A DNA stretch of 16,081 nucleotides from an uncultured Alphaproteobacteria bacterium (lineage in GTDB: Bacteria > Pseudomonadota > Alphaproteobacteria > HIMB59 > GCA-002718135): NCBI GenBank assembly GCA_902519435.1, contig CABYKC010000014.1, forward strand, positions 1 to 16,081, given 5' to 3'. Positions 1 to 7,934 of the stretch are shown in pieces; the stretch's first letter is position 1, and every line of letters starts with the position of its first letter. Under the pieces are notes generated by a model. It ran no database searches. It saw only the letters and a program-made list of their open reading frames with translations, and was not told where the DNA came from. The position numbers and the translations under genes were made by a program.

Positions 1-1131
1 TGTTTTAATATTTTCTTTTTTTTCACATACTTTATCTAACTGGAATGTAGATAAAAGATAGTCTAATTCTTTTTGAGTCTCATTTGTTTCTTCAAATAAA
101 TCTACAATCTCAATTTTTTTATCAAAAGTATCTTCTTTTGTCTCTTTTTTAGCAATCAAATTATTATCTAAATATTCATTATGTGAACAAAACAATTTTT
201 CAATTCTTTGATCACTCACATTACTTAAGGAGTTGTTCTTTTTTTTATTTTTTAGCATATTGCAGGTAAATTCAATGTCTTTACCGCAACTACTTTTCTG
301 GTTTCCACAAATACTTATTTGTGATGGATTATTTGCATAAAATTGTATACCTGAATCTTTTAATATTTTATTATTTTGATAATATTTAGCATCAAGTTTT
401 GTAAGCCCAAAACCACAATCTTTTCCTTTTAAATAAGGTCCGTAGATTAATCCTGAACCACCTAAACAGTAAACACCTCTAGAAACATTTGTATTACTAT
501 TATTTGCTAATTTTATATTTTCCTGTTTTTTATCTAAAGCCATTAACTTACCATCACAGTTTGAAAACACTTTTATGTAATAATAATCTGTTTCTTTTTT
601 AACATCTGAGCCATAAAAACTTGCTTCAAAATTATTATTTTTAGTATTAAATTTTATTTCAACATCGAGTTTTATTTTATTTTTTTTTAAACCAGTTAAT
701 TTAGCATTATATTTATAATTACTTGATTTTTGTGGGAGTATAAAATGCCAATTAATTTTATCATAATCATCAGAGCCTATAAAAATCTTCTGATTAAGTC
801 TTGATGATTTGTAATATAAAGCGGTTTTTTCACCGCCCATTAACATAGAAGTAAAATGGAAATTATCTGAAGCTTGAAATATAACAGTATCTCTATCTTT
901 TATTGGAACATTATAAGTTTGAACTTTTGTTTTAATTTTTTCCTGGAATTGAAATTTGTGCACAACACAATTAAATATGTTTGATGAAGACTTTTTGTCA
1001 ATGTAAGGAATATAATGATCTTCATACCCTTTCTTTAATATTTTATTTAATTGAGATATTTCATTTAAATCAGCAAAACTTTTACTTGATACAAGGAAAG
1101 AAATTGAGACTATTAAAATAAATCTAATCAT
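1..1131 (-). CDS. Exported protein of unknown function, 3' end cut by window edge
   Basis: The frame is open for all 377 codons from an ATG at 1131 to the window edge, so the C-terminus is missing. The N-terminus is a clear Sec signal peptide (MIRFILIVSISFLVSSKSFA, then DLNE), so the protein is periplasmic or surface-exposed. I recognise no family. The middle looks beta-rich (lysine and asparagine with alternating hydrophobics). From about residue 195 to 300 there are many cysteines (SNCDGK, VYCLGG, KDCGFG, SICGN, SSCGKD, FTCNM), which in the periplasm would suggest several disulfides. A more charged tail follows. It lies 60 bp downstream of the small coiled-coil gene on the same strand, so it is probably the last or a late member of the Tol-Pal/caspase train. 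No Shine-Dalgarno site is visible. The reading frame is certain, the function unknown. Confidence 0.85.
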   Translation of the reverse strand, partial: MIRFILIVSISFLVSSKSFADLNEISQLNKILKKGYEDHYIPYIDKKSSSNIFNCVVHKFQFQEKIKTKVQTYNVPIKDRDTVIFQASDNFHFTSMLMGGEKTALYYKSSRLNQKIFIGSDDYDKINWHFILPQKSSNYKYNAKLTGLKKNKIKLDVEIKFNTKNNNFEASFYGSDVKKETDYYYIKVFSNCDGKLMALDKKQENIKLANNSNTNVSRGVYCLGGSGLIYGPYLKGKDCGFGLTKLDAKYYQNNKILKDSGIQFYANNPSQISICGNQKSSCGKDIEFTCNMLKNKKKNNSLSNVSDQRIEKLFCSHNEYLDNNLIAKKETKEDTFDKKIEIVDLFEETNETQKELDYLLSTFQLDKVCEKKENIKT

Positions 1132-1191
1132 AAATCTTATTTTAACTTATTAAATTTTTGGGTATTATTCTATAAATTTAGATTGAAAATA

Positions 1192-1518
1192 TTAATTATT
1201 TTGCAATACTTTTGACTCAATAAAGATCATTTGGGTTTCTAATTGATCAAATTTTTGTGTTAGATCGTCTAAGACAAACATTAATTCTTCAAGGTTTAAT
1301 GTAAGATTCTTCATGTCTTTTTCTAAATCATATATTCGTATATCAATAGCTGTCAGACTAGATTTTAAATTATTTTCAGATGGTGATTGATTATAAATTT
1401 CTTTACTTAAATCGCTTAATTCTCGATTTAATCTTTCAATTTGTTGAATGATTGTGAGATCAGTAGCAAAAAGATTTTGTGAGATAAATATTACAATTAA
1501 AACAATAAATACTTTCAT
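1192..1518 (-). CDS. Exported short coiled-coil protein, resembles the CpoB (YbgF) N-terminal trimerisation segment
   Basis: This is a 108-residue protein with a signal peptide (MKVFIVLIVIFISQNLFA, then TDLT). The rest is almost pure heptad-like helix: IQQIERLNRELSDLSKEI, a short break near NQSPSEN, then two further helical stretches ending LETQMIFIESKVLQNN. There are no cysteines and no other domain. In canonical tol-pal operons the gene after pal is cpoB (ybgF), whose product has a signal peptide, an N-terminal trimeric coiled coil and C-terminal TPRs. This gene sits in that position, 37 bp after pal, but has only the coiled coil; TPR domains of the CpoB kind are instead fused to two upstream proteins. 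I infer that it is a detached CpoB coiled-coil part. Coiled coils are easy to match by chance, so a generic Lpp- or SlyX-like spacer protein remains possible. Confidence 0.7.
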   Translation of the reverse strand: MKVFIVLIVIFISQNLFATDLTIIQQIERLNRELSDLSKEIYNQSPSENNLKSSLTAIDIRIYDLEKDMKNLTLNLEELMFVLDDLTQKFDQLETQMIFIESKVLQNN

Positions 1519-1555
1519 AATTTAATATTATCCTGAATTAATAAAATGAAAAGTA

Positions 1556-2338
1556 TTAATTTACTATTGTAACAGCACGTCTATTTTGTGCCCAGGCACC
1601 ATCATTTGAACCAGTAATTGCTGGTCTAGATTTTCCATAACTTACAGTTGTAATTCTTTGTGGATCTATACCTAATCCAATAAGATAGTTTTTTACTGCT
1701 TGCGCTCTTCTCTCTCCAATAGCTAAAGAAAAATTAAATGTAGATCTTTCATCTGTATGACCCTCTATTGTAACATTGACATCACGATTTTGATTTAACC
1801 ACGCAGCTTGATCTTGTAATAATTCTTGTGCATCTGTATCTAAATCGGCACTATCGTAACCAAAGAATACGCGATCACCAACATTAACAATTAAATCTTC
1901 TTGTGAACCTTTGCTGATACCAGGTGTTGTTTTAATCTTTTTGGCTTTTGTTTCAGTAATTTGTTTATCTAGGTTGTTGCTACTATTTTTCTTTGCATAC
2001 TTAAAAGTACATTTTTTTATTTTATTCCATGAATCATTTTCAAAAGTAGGGGTAAATTTTCCGTGTAACTCATTGCCTTTAATTTTAGCTCTAAAATGAC
2101 CCCATTGATCGATGTTCATCCCAATCGATCTTTTGCCTGTAAGGCTTTTTCTAAGTTTACCAAAATGAGGACCTAATGTTACGGTATTACCAGTAACGTT
2201 AATATTATTTTTCATAATGTCATCAAACCAACCTAATCCATAACAACTCTTACCAATTCGCTCCCAAACGCCATTGTAATTTTCTGCTAAAGTGAAAGTG
2301 GAGAAAAATAAAATTACTATAAAAATAAAATATCTCAT
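1556..2338 (-). CDS. pal: Pal-like peptidoglycan-binding protein without lipobox, with extra N-terminal two-cysteine domain
   Basis: Pal links the outer membrane to peptidoglycan and binds TolB. The last ~110 residues are a standard OmpA/Pal domain: FFGYDSADLD, then VTIEGHTDERSTFNF and IGERRAQAVK with the Asp and Arg that bind diaminopimelate, then VSYGKSRPAITG and a terminal NRRAVTIVN. I chose the ATG at 2338, two bases after the TolB stop codon, because it starts directly at the signal peptide (MRYFIFIVILFFSTFTLA, then ENYNG); an ATG at 2362 would add eight residues and overlap tolB. The signal peptide has no cysteine, so this is not the usual lipoprotein. A domain of ~100 residues follows, with Cys32 and Cys110, matching the N-terminus of the LPP20-like protein encoded at 12602. 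A charged linker joins the two domains. It is probably translated by coupling to tolB. The Pal domain call is firm; a separate canonical Pal may exist elsewhere in the genome. Confidence 0.9.
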   Translation of the reverse strand: MRYFIFIVILFFSTFTLAENYNGVWERIGKSCYGLGWFDDIMKNNINVTGNTVTLGPHFGKLRKSLTGKRSIGMNIDQWGHFRAKIKGNELHGKFTPTFENDSWNKIKKCTFKYAKKNSSNNLDKQITETKAKKIKTTPGISKGSQEDLIVNVGDRVFFGYDSADLDTDAQELLQDQAAWLNQNRDVNVTIEGHTDERSTFNFSLAIGERRAQAVKNYLIGLGIDPQRITTVSYGKSRPAITGSNDGAWAQNRRAVTIVN

Positions 2339-2340
2339 AT

Positions 2341-4113
2341 TTAATGCATTAAAGGCGACCAATCAGGTTGCACTCCTCCAAGTGGTGTACTAACTTCTCT
2401 TTCATTGTAGCCGCTTAAATCAATCATATACAAACTAGATTTCCCATCGCTACCATCTGCTGATGTTCTTTCTGTTTTATAATAAATAAGATTTTTTCCA
2501 TTCGGAGACCATTTTGGACCTTCAACATGAAAAGATTTTGCTACCATTCTTTCGTTTGATCCATCAATATTCATAACCCCAATGTAAAACTGTCCTCCTT
2601 CTTGTTTCGTAAAAGCAATTAAATCACCTCTTGGTGACCAAACTGGATCATAATAGCTTCCATTGTTCTTACTTATTCTTTTTATACCTGAGCCATCCGA
2701 ATTCATGACATAAAGATGTCTTCTTCCACTTCTATCCGAATTAAAAACAATTTGACGTTGATCAGGAGAAAGACTCGGTGAAACATCGATGCTGGAATTA
2801 TTCGTTAATCTTTTCGAAATACGTGTTTTTAAATCTAACATATATATTTCACTATTTCCTACTTCTGGATCAGCATATGAAAGAAGAATTTTATTTCCAT
2901 CACGTGAAAAAACTGGTCCAAAAGTCATTCCTGGAAATTCTCCAACAATTTCTTGTTTACCTGTTTCAATATCAAAAACAAAAACTCGTGGATTATTATT
3001 TATAACATATGATACGTAAGTTATTTTATTGCCATTAGGTGAGAATGAAGGTGTAGCTACTAGATATGTGCCATCAGTTAGAAATACATGGTTTTCTTGA
3101 TCTTGATCCATTATTGCTAAACGTCTTTGTTCATTATCTTTTGATCCTGTTGAGGCAACATAAACAATACGAGTATCAAATATTCCTTTTGTTGATGTAA
3201 TTGCTTCAAATATTGCATCAGAAATTATATGTCCAACTCGTCTCCAATTTTTTTTACTAGTTTCATATTTTTTTCCTATTATTTGTCGTTGCTCATCAAC
3301 TTTGTACAAACGGAATTCTATACTTAATCTGTCCGCTGACTCAGTTACTTTTCCTGACACTAGATACGGTGTTTTGATAATCTTCCAATCCTCGAATATT
3401 GGTTTATTGTTTAAGGAGGCAATATTTTGGATGAATAAATTTTTATCTAAAGGTTTGAAAGTTCCAGATCTTTCAAGATTAAAATTTATTAAATTTCCGA
3501 TATCTCTTCCATAGCCTGAAGATAATCCATCTACTGAATAGAAATCTGTAACAGCTATGGGTACTTCAATACCATCTTGATAAATAAAAATTTTCGGCTC
3601 TTCTTTTTTCTTAGTTTCTTGCTTAATAGTTTTATTTTTATTACAACCCAATGCATTTTCTTCTTCTAGTAATTTTATTGTTAATGGATTATTGGGATAT
3701 GAATCTAATAAATAATTTACAGTTATACAAACATTAGGATTATCTTCTTCAATTTGATAAATTGTTTTAGCAAGATAATAAGAAAGTTCTGGTGAAGATA
3801 CAATTTCACTATCCTTGTAATTATTTATTAATTCTTCAAATGCTATTGCTGCAGCCATAAAATTATTTTGCAAATAAAATGTCATTGCATAATAGAATAG
3901 TACTCGAGGCGCTGATTCATTATCAGAGTCTTTATCTAAAAAAAATTTAAAAAATTCACCAGCATCATCAAATCGTTGATTCTCAAAATATTCTAAACCT
4001 TGTAAAAAAACTTCATCATAGCTTTCAAAGCTTTTATTTTTGAATGGTATTTCAGCAAATGATTTTACTGAAATAAAAGTAAAAGAAATGAAAATTAATA
4101 ATAACTTTACCAC
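2341..4113 (-). CDS. tolB: TolB beta-propeller protein with N-terminal TPR extension
   Basis: TolB is the periplasmic propeller of the Tol-Pal envelope-constriction machine and binds Pal and TolA. After a signal peptide (ending VKSFA, then EIPF), residues ~31-150 are TPR-like helices (LEYFENQRFDDAGEFFKFFL; YYAMTFYLQNNFMAAAIAFE; VCITVNYLLDSYP) that resemble the CpoB C-terminal repeats. A lysine-rich linker (~158-173) leads to the TolB N-terminal domain (~174-312, EVPIAVTDF…GRDIGNLI) and a six-bladed propeller (~313-588, with repeated SPNG, SPDQ, SPRGDLIAF and SPNGKNLIYY) ending DWSPLMH. TolB is usually about 430 residues; this one has 590 because of the extension. The start codon is GTG, overlapping the caspase stop codon within GTGGTAA (4107-4113), which indicates translational coupling. 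No tolQ, tolR or tolA is in the window. The domain call is firm. Whether it replaces or supplements a standard TolB is unknown. Confidence 0.92.
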   Translation of the reverse strand: MVKLLLIFISFTFISVKSFAEIPFKNKSFESYDEVFLQGLEYFENQRFDDAGEFFKFFLDKDSDNESAPRVLFYYAMTFYLQNNFMAAAIAFEELINNYKDSEIVSSPELSYYLAKTIYQIEEDNPNVCITVNYLLDSYPNNPLTIKLLEEENALGCNKNKTIKQETKKKEEPKIFIYQDGIEVPIAVTDFYSVDGLSSGYGRDIGNLINFNLERSGTFKPLDKNLFIQNIASLNNKPIFEDWKIIKTPYLVSGKVTESADRLSIEFRLYKVDEQRQIIGKKYETSKKNWRRVGHIISDAIFEAITSTKGIFDTRIVYVASTGSKDNEQRRLAIMDQDQENHVFLTDGTYLVATPSFSPNGNKITYVSYVINNNPRVFVFDIETGKQEIVGEFPGMTFGPVFSRDGNKILLSYADPEVGNSEIYMLDLKTRISKRLTNNSSIDVSPSLSPDQRQIVFNSDRSGRRHLYVMNSDGSGIKRISKNNGSYYDPVWSPRGDLIAFTKQEGGQFYIGVMNIDGSNERMVAKSFHVEGPKWSPNGKNLIYYKTERTSADGSDGKSSLYMIDLSGYNEREVSTPLGGVQPDWSPLMH

Positions 4114-5789
4114 TCAACTAGAACTTTATTTGTATCACCACTAATTTGTGGTGTTTGAGAACGGCCTAGTTGCATGGACTCACGCTGTACTTTTTTTGAT
4201 ATAAATGCATGAAGTTCACCTGTAGTAATCTTATTATCCTCATTTAAATCTGCACTACCCTCTAATCCTTTCATCATAAAATATGAAAATAAACCGTGTT
4301 TCGCCCCTTCTAAACTACTCGCTATTTCATTATTTGCAGACGCCGTAAAAACAGTAAAGTTATTTGGCACACCTTTATCTTCTACTTCTATTGCAATAGG
4401 TCTCGCATTATCTAGTAAACTTTTATCACCCCTTGATGTTCCGCTGTAACACGTATCAAGAAATGCAATAACATTATTTGGTTCGTATAAATTAATTGTA
4501 GTAAAAATTTCTTCTCTTGTCAGAGCACTATCTTCTAATAATAAAGGATCACCATCATAAGGAAGTAGGTATAAATCTTTTCCATCATTTGTTGCAAGTC
4601 CGTGACCTGAAAAATATAAATAAAAATCAGTTGCACCTTCACTAATTACTTGTGGCAACCATCGCTTTAACATTCGTTTAGTATTTAATCTGTTTCCCTC
4701 TTTATTAACTAATGTTTTTATATTCTCTTCTGGTATTCCAAGTGTTCTAGAAGCAAAATCCCTAAATAATGTTGCATCATTTTTTGCAAACGGTGCACTG
4801 TGTGTCCATTCATAATCTTCGACACCAATGATCAAAGCAGCATTTTTTGTATTAATATTTTTTGTTGAATTTTTTAAAGGATTTAATGGATCGTATTTTC
4901 TCGATGTAATAGTTTGTTGTCTTTCAAGAATAATTGTTTTTGCACTTCGATTACCAAACTTATCTATTGCTACAACATCTACTTCTTGTCCTTCAAAGCC
5001 AACAAATAAACGGTGTGAAAACTCTCCGGTCTTTTCGACTAAAACTCTATCACCATCTATTTTAAGAATACCAATAGGACTTTGATCTGTTACTCGCCCT
5101 AATATTTCTACTACAAAATCTTCATTGGCTACATAACTATCTTCCATAATGATTTCAGGACCATCTTCATCACGTTGTACGGTTAATGTTGTTGTTGTGT
5201 CCACGTCAACTTCTTCAAGATCAATGACAGAAGCAAATTCATTTAGAGGCAAAGGTAATAAACCTTTTGTACGGTGCTCCAACATATAATTAAGTGTATC
5301 ATTTCCAAGTTTTCGAACTTCTATCATGACACGGCATTCTAAATTTTTACCGTATGTAACAAACATATAATTTCCTACTAACTCTATGCCGTATAAATTT
5401 TCCCCATCACGTGCTTCAAATGATATTTGATTATTTTTCGTTTGACCTTCAAACGTAAATCTTTTTGTTCTTTTGTAGGTATTTTTCATACCTTTGAGTG
5501 TAACTGCTCCAGAATATGATGATCTGTTTAAGGAATATAGAACAGTGGCATTTAAACAGCTTTTTTTATTTGCTACATCTCGCAGTCCAGCATGACCATA
5601 ATATACTTCATAGTCTTGGTTAATTAATTGAGAAATAAATTCTTCTTGTTCAAAAAGTTCATCATTTGTTGAGGGAAATGAATTTGAAGGAATTGAAATT
5701 GTAAATGAATAACTCGCAAATGAGTAAAAAATTATTAAAATATTAATTAAGAAAATTAAGATAAATTTATAATTTTTAGTTGAAAACAT
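4107..5789 (-). CDS. Exported caspase-family (peptidase C14) protein with Ig-like domain and EF-hand-like loop
   Basis: A cysteine peptidase of the caspase/metacaspase clan, exported by a signal peptide (roughly residues 1-28). Residues ~60-160 form an unassigned domain with Cys78 and Cys152. Residues ~207-290 are an Ig-like domain (DQSPIGILKIDGDRVLV…VVAIDKFGNRS). The caspase domain runs from NAALIIGVEDYE (~316) to about 510. The catalytic dyad is intact: His396 in LYFSGHG and Cys447 in AFLDTCYSG. Just after it lies a 12-residue loop D-L-N-E-D-N-K-I-T-T-G-E (514-525) with EF-hand-like spacing of acidic ligands, which could make activity calcium-dependent as in known metacaspases (inference). 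It is paralogous to the caspase encoded at 7928-9898, and the two align through the whole Ig-like and caspase parts. Its stop codon overlaps the tolB start. The ATG has no clear Shine-Dalgarno site. Confidence 0.93.
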   Translation of the reverse strand: MFSTKNYKFILIFLINILIIFYSFASYSFTISIPSNSFPSTNDELFEQEEFISQLINQDYEVYYGHAGLRDVANKKSCLNATVLYSLNRSSYSGAVTLKGMKNTYKRTKRFTFEGQTKNNQISFEARDGENLYGIELVGNYMFVTYGKNLECRVMIEVRKLGNDTLNYMLEHRTKGLLPLPLNEFASVIDLEEVDVDTTTTLTVQRDEDGPEIIMEDSYVANEDFVVEILGRVTDQSPIGILKIDGDRVLVEKTGEFSHRLFVGFEGQEVDVVAIDKFGNRSAKTIILERQQTITSRKYDPLNPLKNSTKNINTKNAALIIGVEDYEWTHSAPFAKNDATLFRDFASRTLGIPEENIKTLVNKEGNRLNTKRMLKRWLPQVISEGATDFYLYFSGHGLATNDGKDLYLLPYDGDPLLLEDSALTREEIFTTINLYEPNNVIAFLDTCYSGTSRGDKSLLDNARPIAIEVEDKGVPNNFTVFTASANNEIASSLEGAKHGLFSYFMMKGLEGSADLNEDNKITTGELHAFISKKVQRESMQLGRSQTPQISGDTNKVLVEW

Positions 5790-5804
5790 TAAGAAGAAAT
5801 TAAC

Positions 5805-5822
5805 ACTTTTAATTTTAAAAGT
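5805..5822. repeat. Short AT-rich inverted repeat between the coiled-coil and second caspase genes
   Basis: ACTTTTAATTTTAAAAGT has perfect 8-bp arms around two bases, 16 bp upstream of the caspase ATG at 5789. It could be a weak hairpin or a protein site; there is no GC in the stem core, so it is not a convincing terminator. Confidence 0.3.
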
Positions 5823-5852
5823 TAAATAAATTTAATCAATTTTTTACTTAAT

Positions 5853-5912
5853 ATTCACATCGAACAGAATATCCATCGTCACCATTCACATCGTACAGAA
5901 TATCCATCATCA
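5853..5912 (-). repeat. 29-bp direct repeat duplicating the 3' end of the coiled-coil gene
   Basis: Copies at 5853-5881 and 5884-5912 differ at two positions and are offset by 31 bp. The outer copy still encodes DDGYSVRCEY followed by TAA (5848-5850), but in a shifted frame; the current gene stops at the TGA created between the copies. Confidence 0.85.
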
Positions 5913-7114
5913 TCAATCCAACATTCTGCATTTTTAATACCATAGTCTCCCCATCTCAAGAGAGCTTGAGCGTTTTCAGAAGCCCAATTAGTTTTCCTAA
6001 CGTTTTCTTGAACTTCTTCAACTACTTCGACTGTTTCCTCAACAACTTCTTCTACAACTTCTTCAACAATCTCTTGTATATTTTCTGCAGTTTCTACAAA
6101 TTCTTGTATACTACTTTCTGCTACTGTTTCTGCTACCTCTTGAGTAACTTCTGCAATATTACTTTCTGCAACCGTCGATGCAACTTCTTCTGTTACTTCT
6201 GCAATATTACTTTCTGCAACCGTCGATGCAACTTCCTCTGTTACTTCTGCAACATTACTTTCTGCAACCGTAGATGCAACCTCTTCTGTAACTTCTGCTA
6301 CATTAGTTTCAGCAACTGTACTAGCTACCTGTTCTGTAGAATTAATAATCTTAGAATTATCTAAATTATTACTAATTGAAGATGATACTTCTTTAAAACC
6401 TTCACTGACATTAGGTGTCGAGGTACTAATAGAGTCAGATAAATTATTTATCTCACCGGTAACCTTTTCTAATTCAATATTTTGAAGTTCTTTATCAAAT
6501 GTATCTAAATCTTTAGCAACATCTTCTAATTTTTTATTAGATAATCCTGTTAATTCAAACTCAAGATCCATATTTTCATCATTTAACAAAGCTAATCCCA
6601 TATCTAAATCTTGTAAATTATTCATAAAATTTTCAGCTTCAAATCCTTCGTTTTCTAGAACAACCATTTTTGTAACTATTTCTTTAAAATCATTCATTTT
6701 TTTTCTATTCATTCCCGTCATGATCTCACTTAACATTGTTATTTGTTCTTCACTGAATTGTTTAAAATCTATGTCTTCTAATGTTGTTATTGTTTCAGGT
6801 GGTATAATTTTTAATGCAGAGTCAATATTTTTTGTAAGAAAGTCAATTGACTCTATAGCTGTATAAATATCTTCTTCATTTAATGTATCAGATGAAAATT
6901 TTAAAAGATCAAGAAATTCTTTTGCTGCTTCATCTATTTGCTCTCCTTCTAATAATTTTGACTTTTTTAATTTATTAATTTCTTTTTCATAATCGTTTAA
7001 AGAACGTTCAATAGTTTTTTTAAATATATTTAAATCTCTATCAAATGCATATGATGTATGAGGAATAAAAGTAAGAAAAATAACTACTAATAAAAATTTT
7101 AAATTAAAACTCAT
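5879..7114 (-). CDS. Exported coiled-coil protein with 16-residue tandem repeats
   Basis: I do not recognise a family. The chosen ATG at 7114 puts the signal peptide first (MSFNLKFLLVVIFLTFIPHTSYA, with AFDRDL after it) and overlaps the upstream stop codon within ATGAGTTTTAA. An ATG at 7153 would add 13 residues and a longer overlap. The first ~240 residues are acidic, helical and probably coiled-coil. Then comes a run of near-identical 16-residue units of the type EVTEEVASTVAESNVA (DNA repeats at 6147-6338), followed by a glutamate- and valine-rich stretch (EEVVEEVVEETVEVVEEV). The end is a compact segment (ALLRWGDYGIKNAECWIDDD, then GYSVRCEW) with two cysteines that could form a disulfide. 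The 3' end is partly duplicated (5853-5912). It lies between the two caspase genes in the same train, so a structural or substrate role in that system is possible but unproven. Confidence 0.85.
   Translation of the reverse strand: MSFNLKFLLVVIFLTFIPHTSYAFDRDLNIFKKTIERSLNDYEKEINKLKKSKLLEGEQIDEAAKEFLDLLKFSSDTLNEEDIYTAIESIDFLTKNIDSALKIIPPETITTLEDIDFKQFSEEQITMLSEIMTGMNRKKMNDFKEIVTKMVVLENEGFEAENFMNNLQDLDMGLALLNDENMDLEFELTGLSNKKLEDVAKDLDTFDKELQNIELEKVTGEINNLSDSISTSTPNVSEGFKEVSSSISNNLDNSKIINSTEQVASTVAETNVAEVTEEVASTVAESNVAEVTEEVASTVAESNIAEVTEEVASTVAESNIAEVTQEVAETVAESSIQEFVETAENIQEIVEEVVEEVVEETVEVVEEVQENVRKTNWASENAQALLRWGDYGIKNAECWIDDDGYSVRCEW
6147..6338 (-). repeat. Four tandem 48-bp coding repeats
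   Basis: Units start at 6147, 6195, 6243 and 6291. The first two differ at one visible position and the last is more diverged; a further degenerate unit lies below 6147. Each encodes a 16-residue block (EVTEEVASTVAESNVA type), so copy-number change would keep the frame. Confidence 0.9.
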
Positions 7115-7934
7115 CAAGCAACTCTTGTTTTTTGGTACTATATTCTTCTTCACTAATTAATCCCTTGTCAAAAAGATCTTTTAATTGAATTAATTTTGTT
7201 TCAAGATCAGATGTAATCGTAATTTCTGGTTCAATTACTGAAGTATTTTTTGGTTTTTGATTATTATCACTTTTAGTAATATTATTTTTATTAAAAGGAT
7301 TATTTTTTTCAAATTTTGCCAATTCATCTTCATCCATTGATGATAAATAATTTTTTTTAGCTTTGTTAATTTCTGATTTTAAATCTTTTAAAATTTTCTT
7401 TCTTTTTTTTAATGATCTATCAAGTGATTGCTTTTCAACTTTTGCATCTTTGAGTAAAATAGATAAAAGAAAATATCGATTAATGACTTCTTGGGTAGAT
7501 AAATTTGAAAACCCCATACTTTTACGAATATCTTCTCGTGCTTGCCATATATCTTTAATTGCTTCTGGCTGAACTGATTTTGGTTCACGGATCATTTCAT
7601 TATACATTAATTCTAACCAAATTATGCCTTCAATAGCCTTAGAGGGATATTTGGTTAAACTTGATTTTTTTTTGACAAATCTAAATATTACTTTTTCAAC
7701 TGACTTTCTTTTTAAATCTACGTTTAAAGTATTCTCAGTATTATATATATCTTCTGGAATAATTATTTCTTCATATTTTCCATATTTTGGATCTAAATCT
7801 TCTCCAATAAACAATCCTTCAATGTAATCTTGTAAATTAAATTTACTTTTTGCAAAAATGTTAGAAGTAAGAATAAAGGATATAAAAAAAATAAAAACAA
7901 TTATGGATGAAGATTTAAAGTGTTTTGTTACCAT
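7104..7934 (-). CDS. Exported helical protein with C-terminal SHOCT motif
   Basis: This 276-residue protein begins with a signal peptide or membrane anchor (a hydrophobic run ending TSNIFA, then KSKFNL). The middle (~30-150) is mixed and unrecognised; ~150-205 is a strongly charged helix (KQSLDRSLKKRKKILKDLKS and following), then an asparagine- and lysine-rich linker. The last ~33 residues read LIQLKDLFDKGLISEEEYST followed by KKQELLDEF, a good match to the SHOCT (short C-terminal) motif. SHOCT occurs at the ends of many unrelated bacterial proteins and is thought to mediate oligomerisation. Its ATG overlaps the stop codon of the upstream caspase gene within ATGGTAA (7928-7934), the same junction form as caspase/tolB at 4107-4113. 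It is therefore likely co-translated with the caspase and may be its partner; that role is inferred from position only. Confidence 0.88.
   Translation of the reverse strand: MVTKHFKSSSIIVFIFFISFILTSNIFAKSKFNLQDYIEGLFIGEDLDPKYGKYEEIIIPEDIYNTENTLNVDLKRKSVEKVIFRFVKKKSSLTKYPSKAIEGIIWLELMYNEMIREPKSVQPEAIKDIWQAREDIRKSMGFSNLSTQEVINRYFLLSILLKDAKVEKQSLDRSLKKRKKILKDLKSEINKAKKNYLSSMDEDELAKFEKNNPFNKNNITKSDNNQKPKNTSVIEPEITITSDLETKLIQLKDLFDKGLISEEEYSTKKQELLDEF

Noticed and set aside
2778..3019. Two overlapping plus-strand frames inside tolB
   Set aside because: No recognisable protein character; tolB on the other strand has continuous propeller motifs here.
6147..6338. CRISPR-like array
   Set aside because: Units are contiguous 48-mers without spacers and keep one open coding frame.
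5966..6364. Plus-strand frame encoding a cysteine- and phenylalanine-rich repetitive protein
   Set aside because: It is the antisense shadow of the acidic 48-bp repeats; it has no signal or domain, and the minus-strand frame has a signal peptide and operon context.
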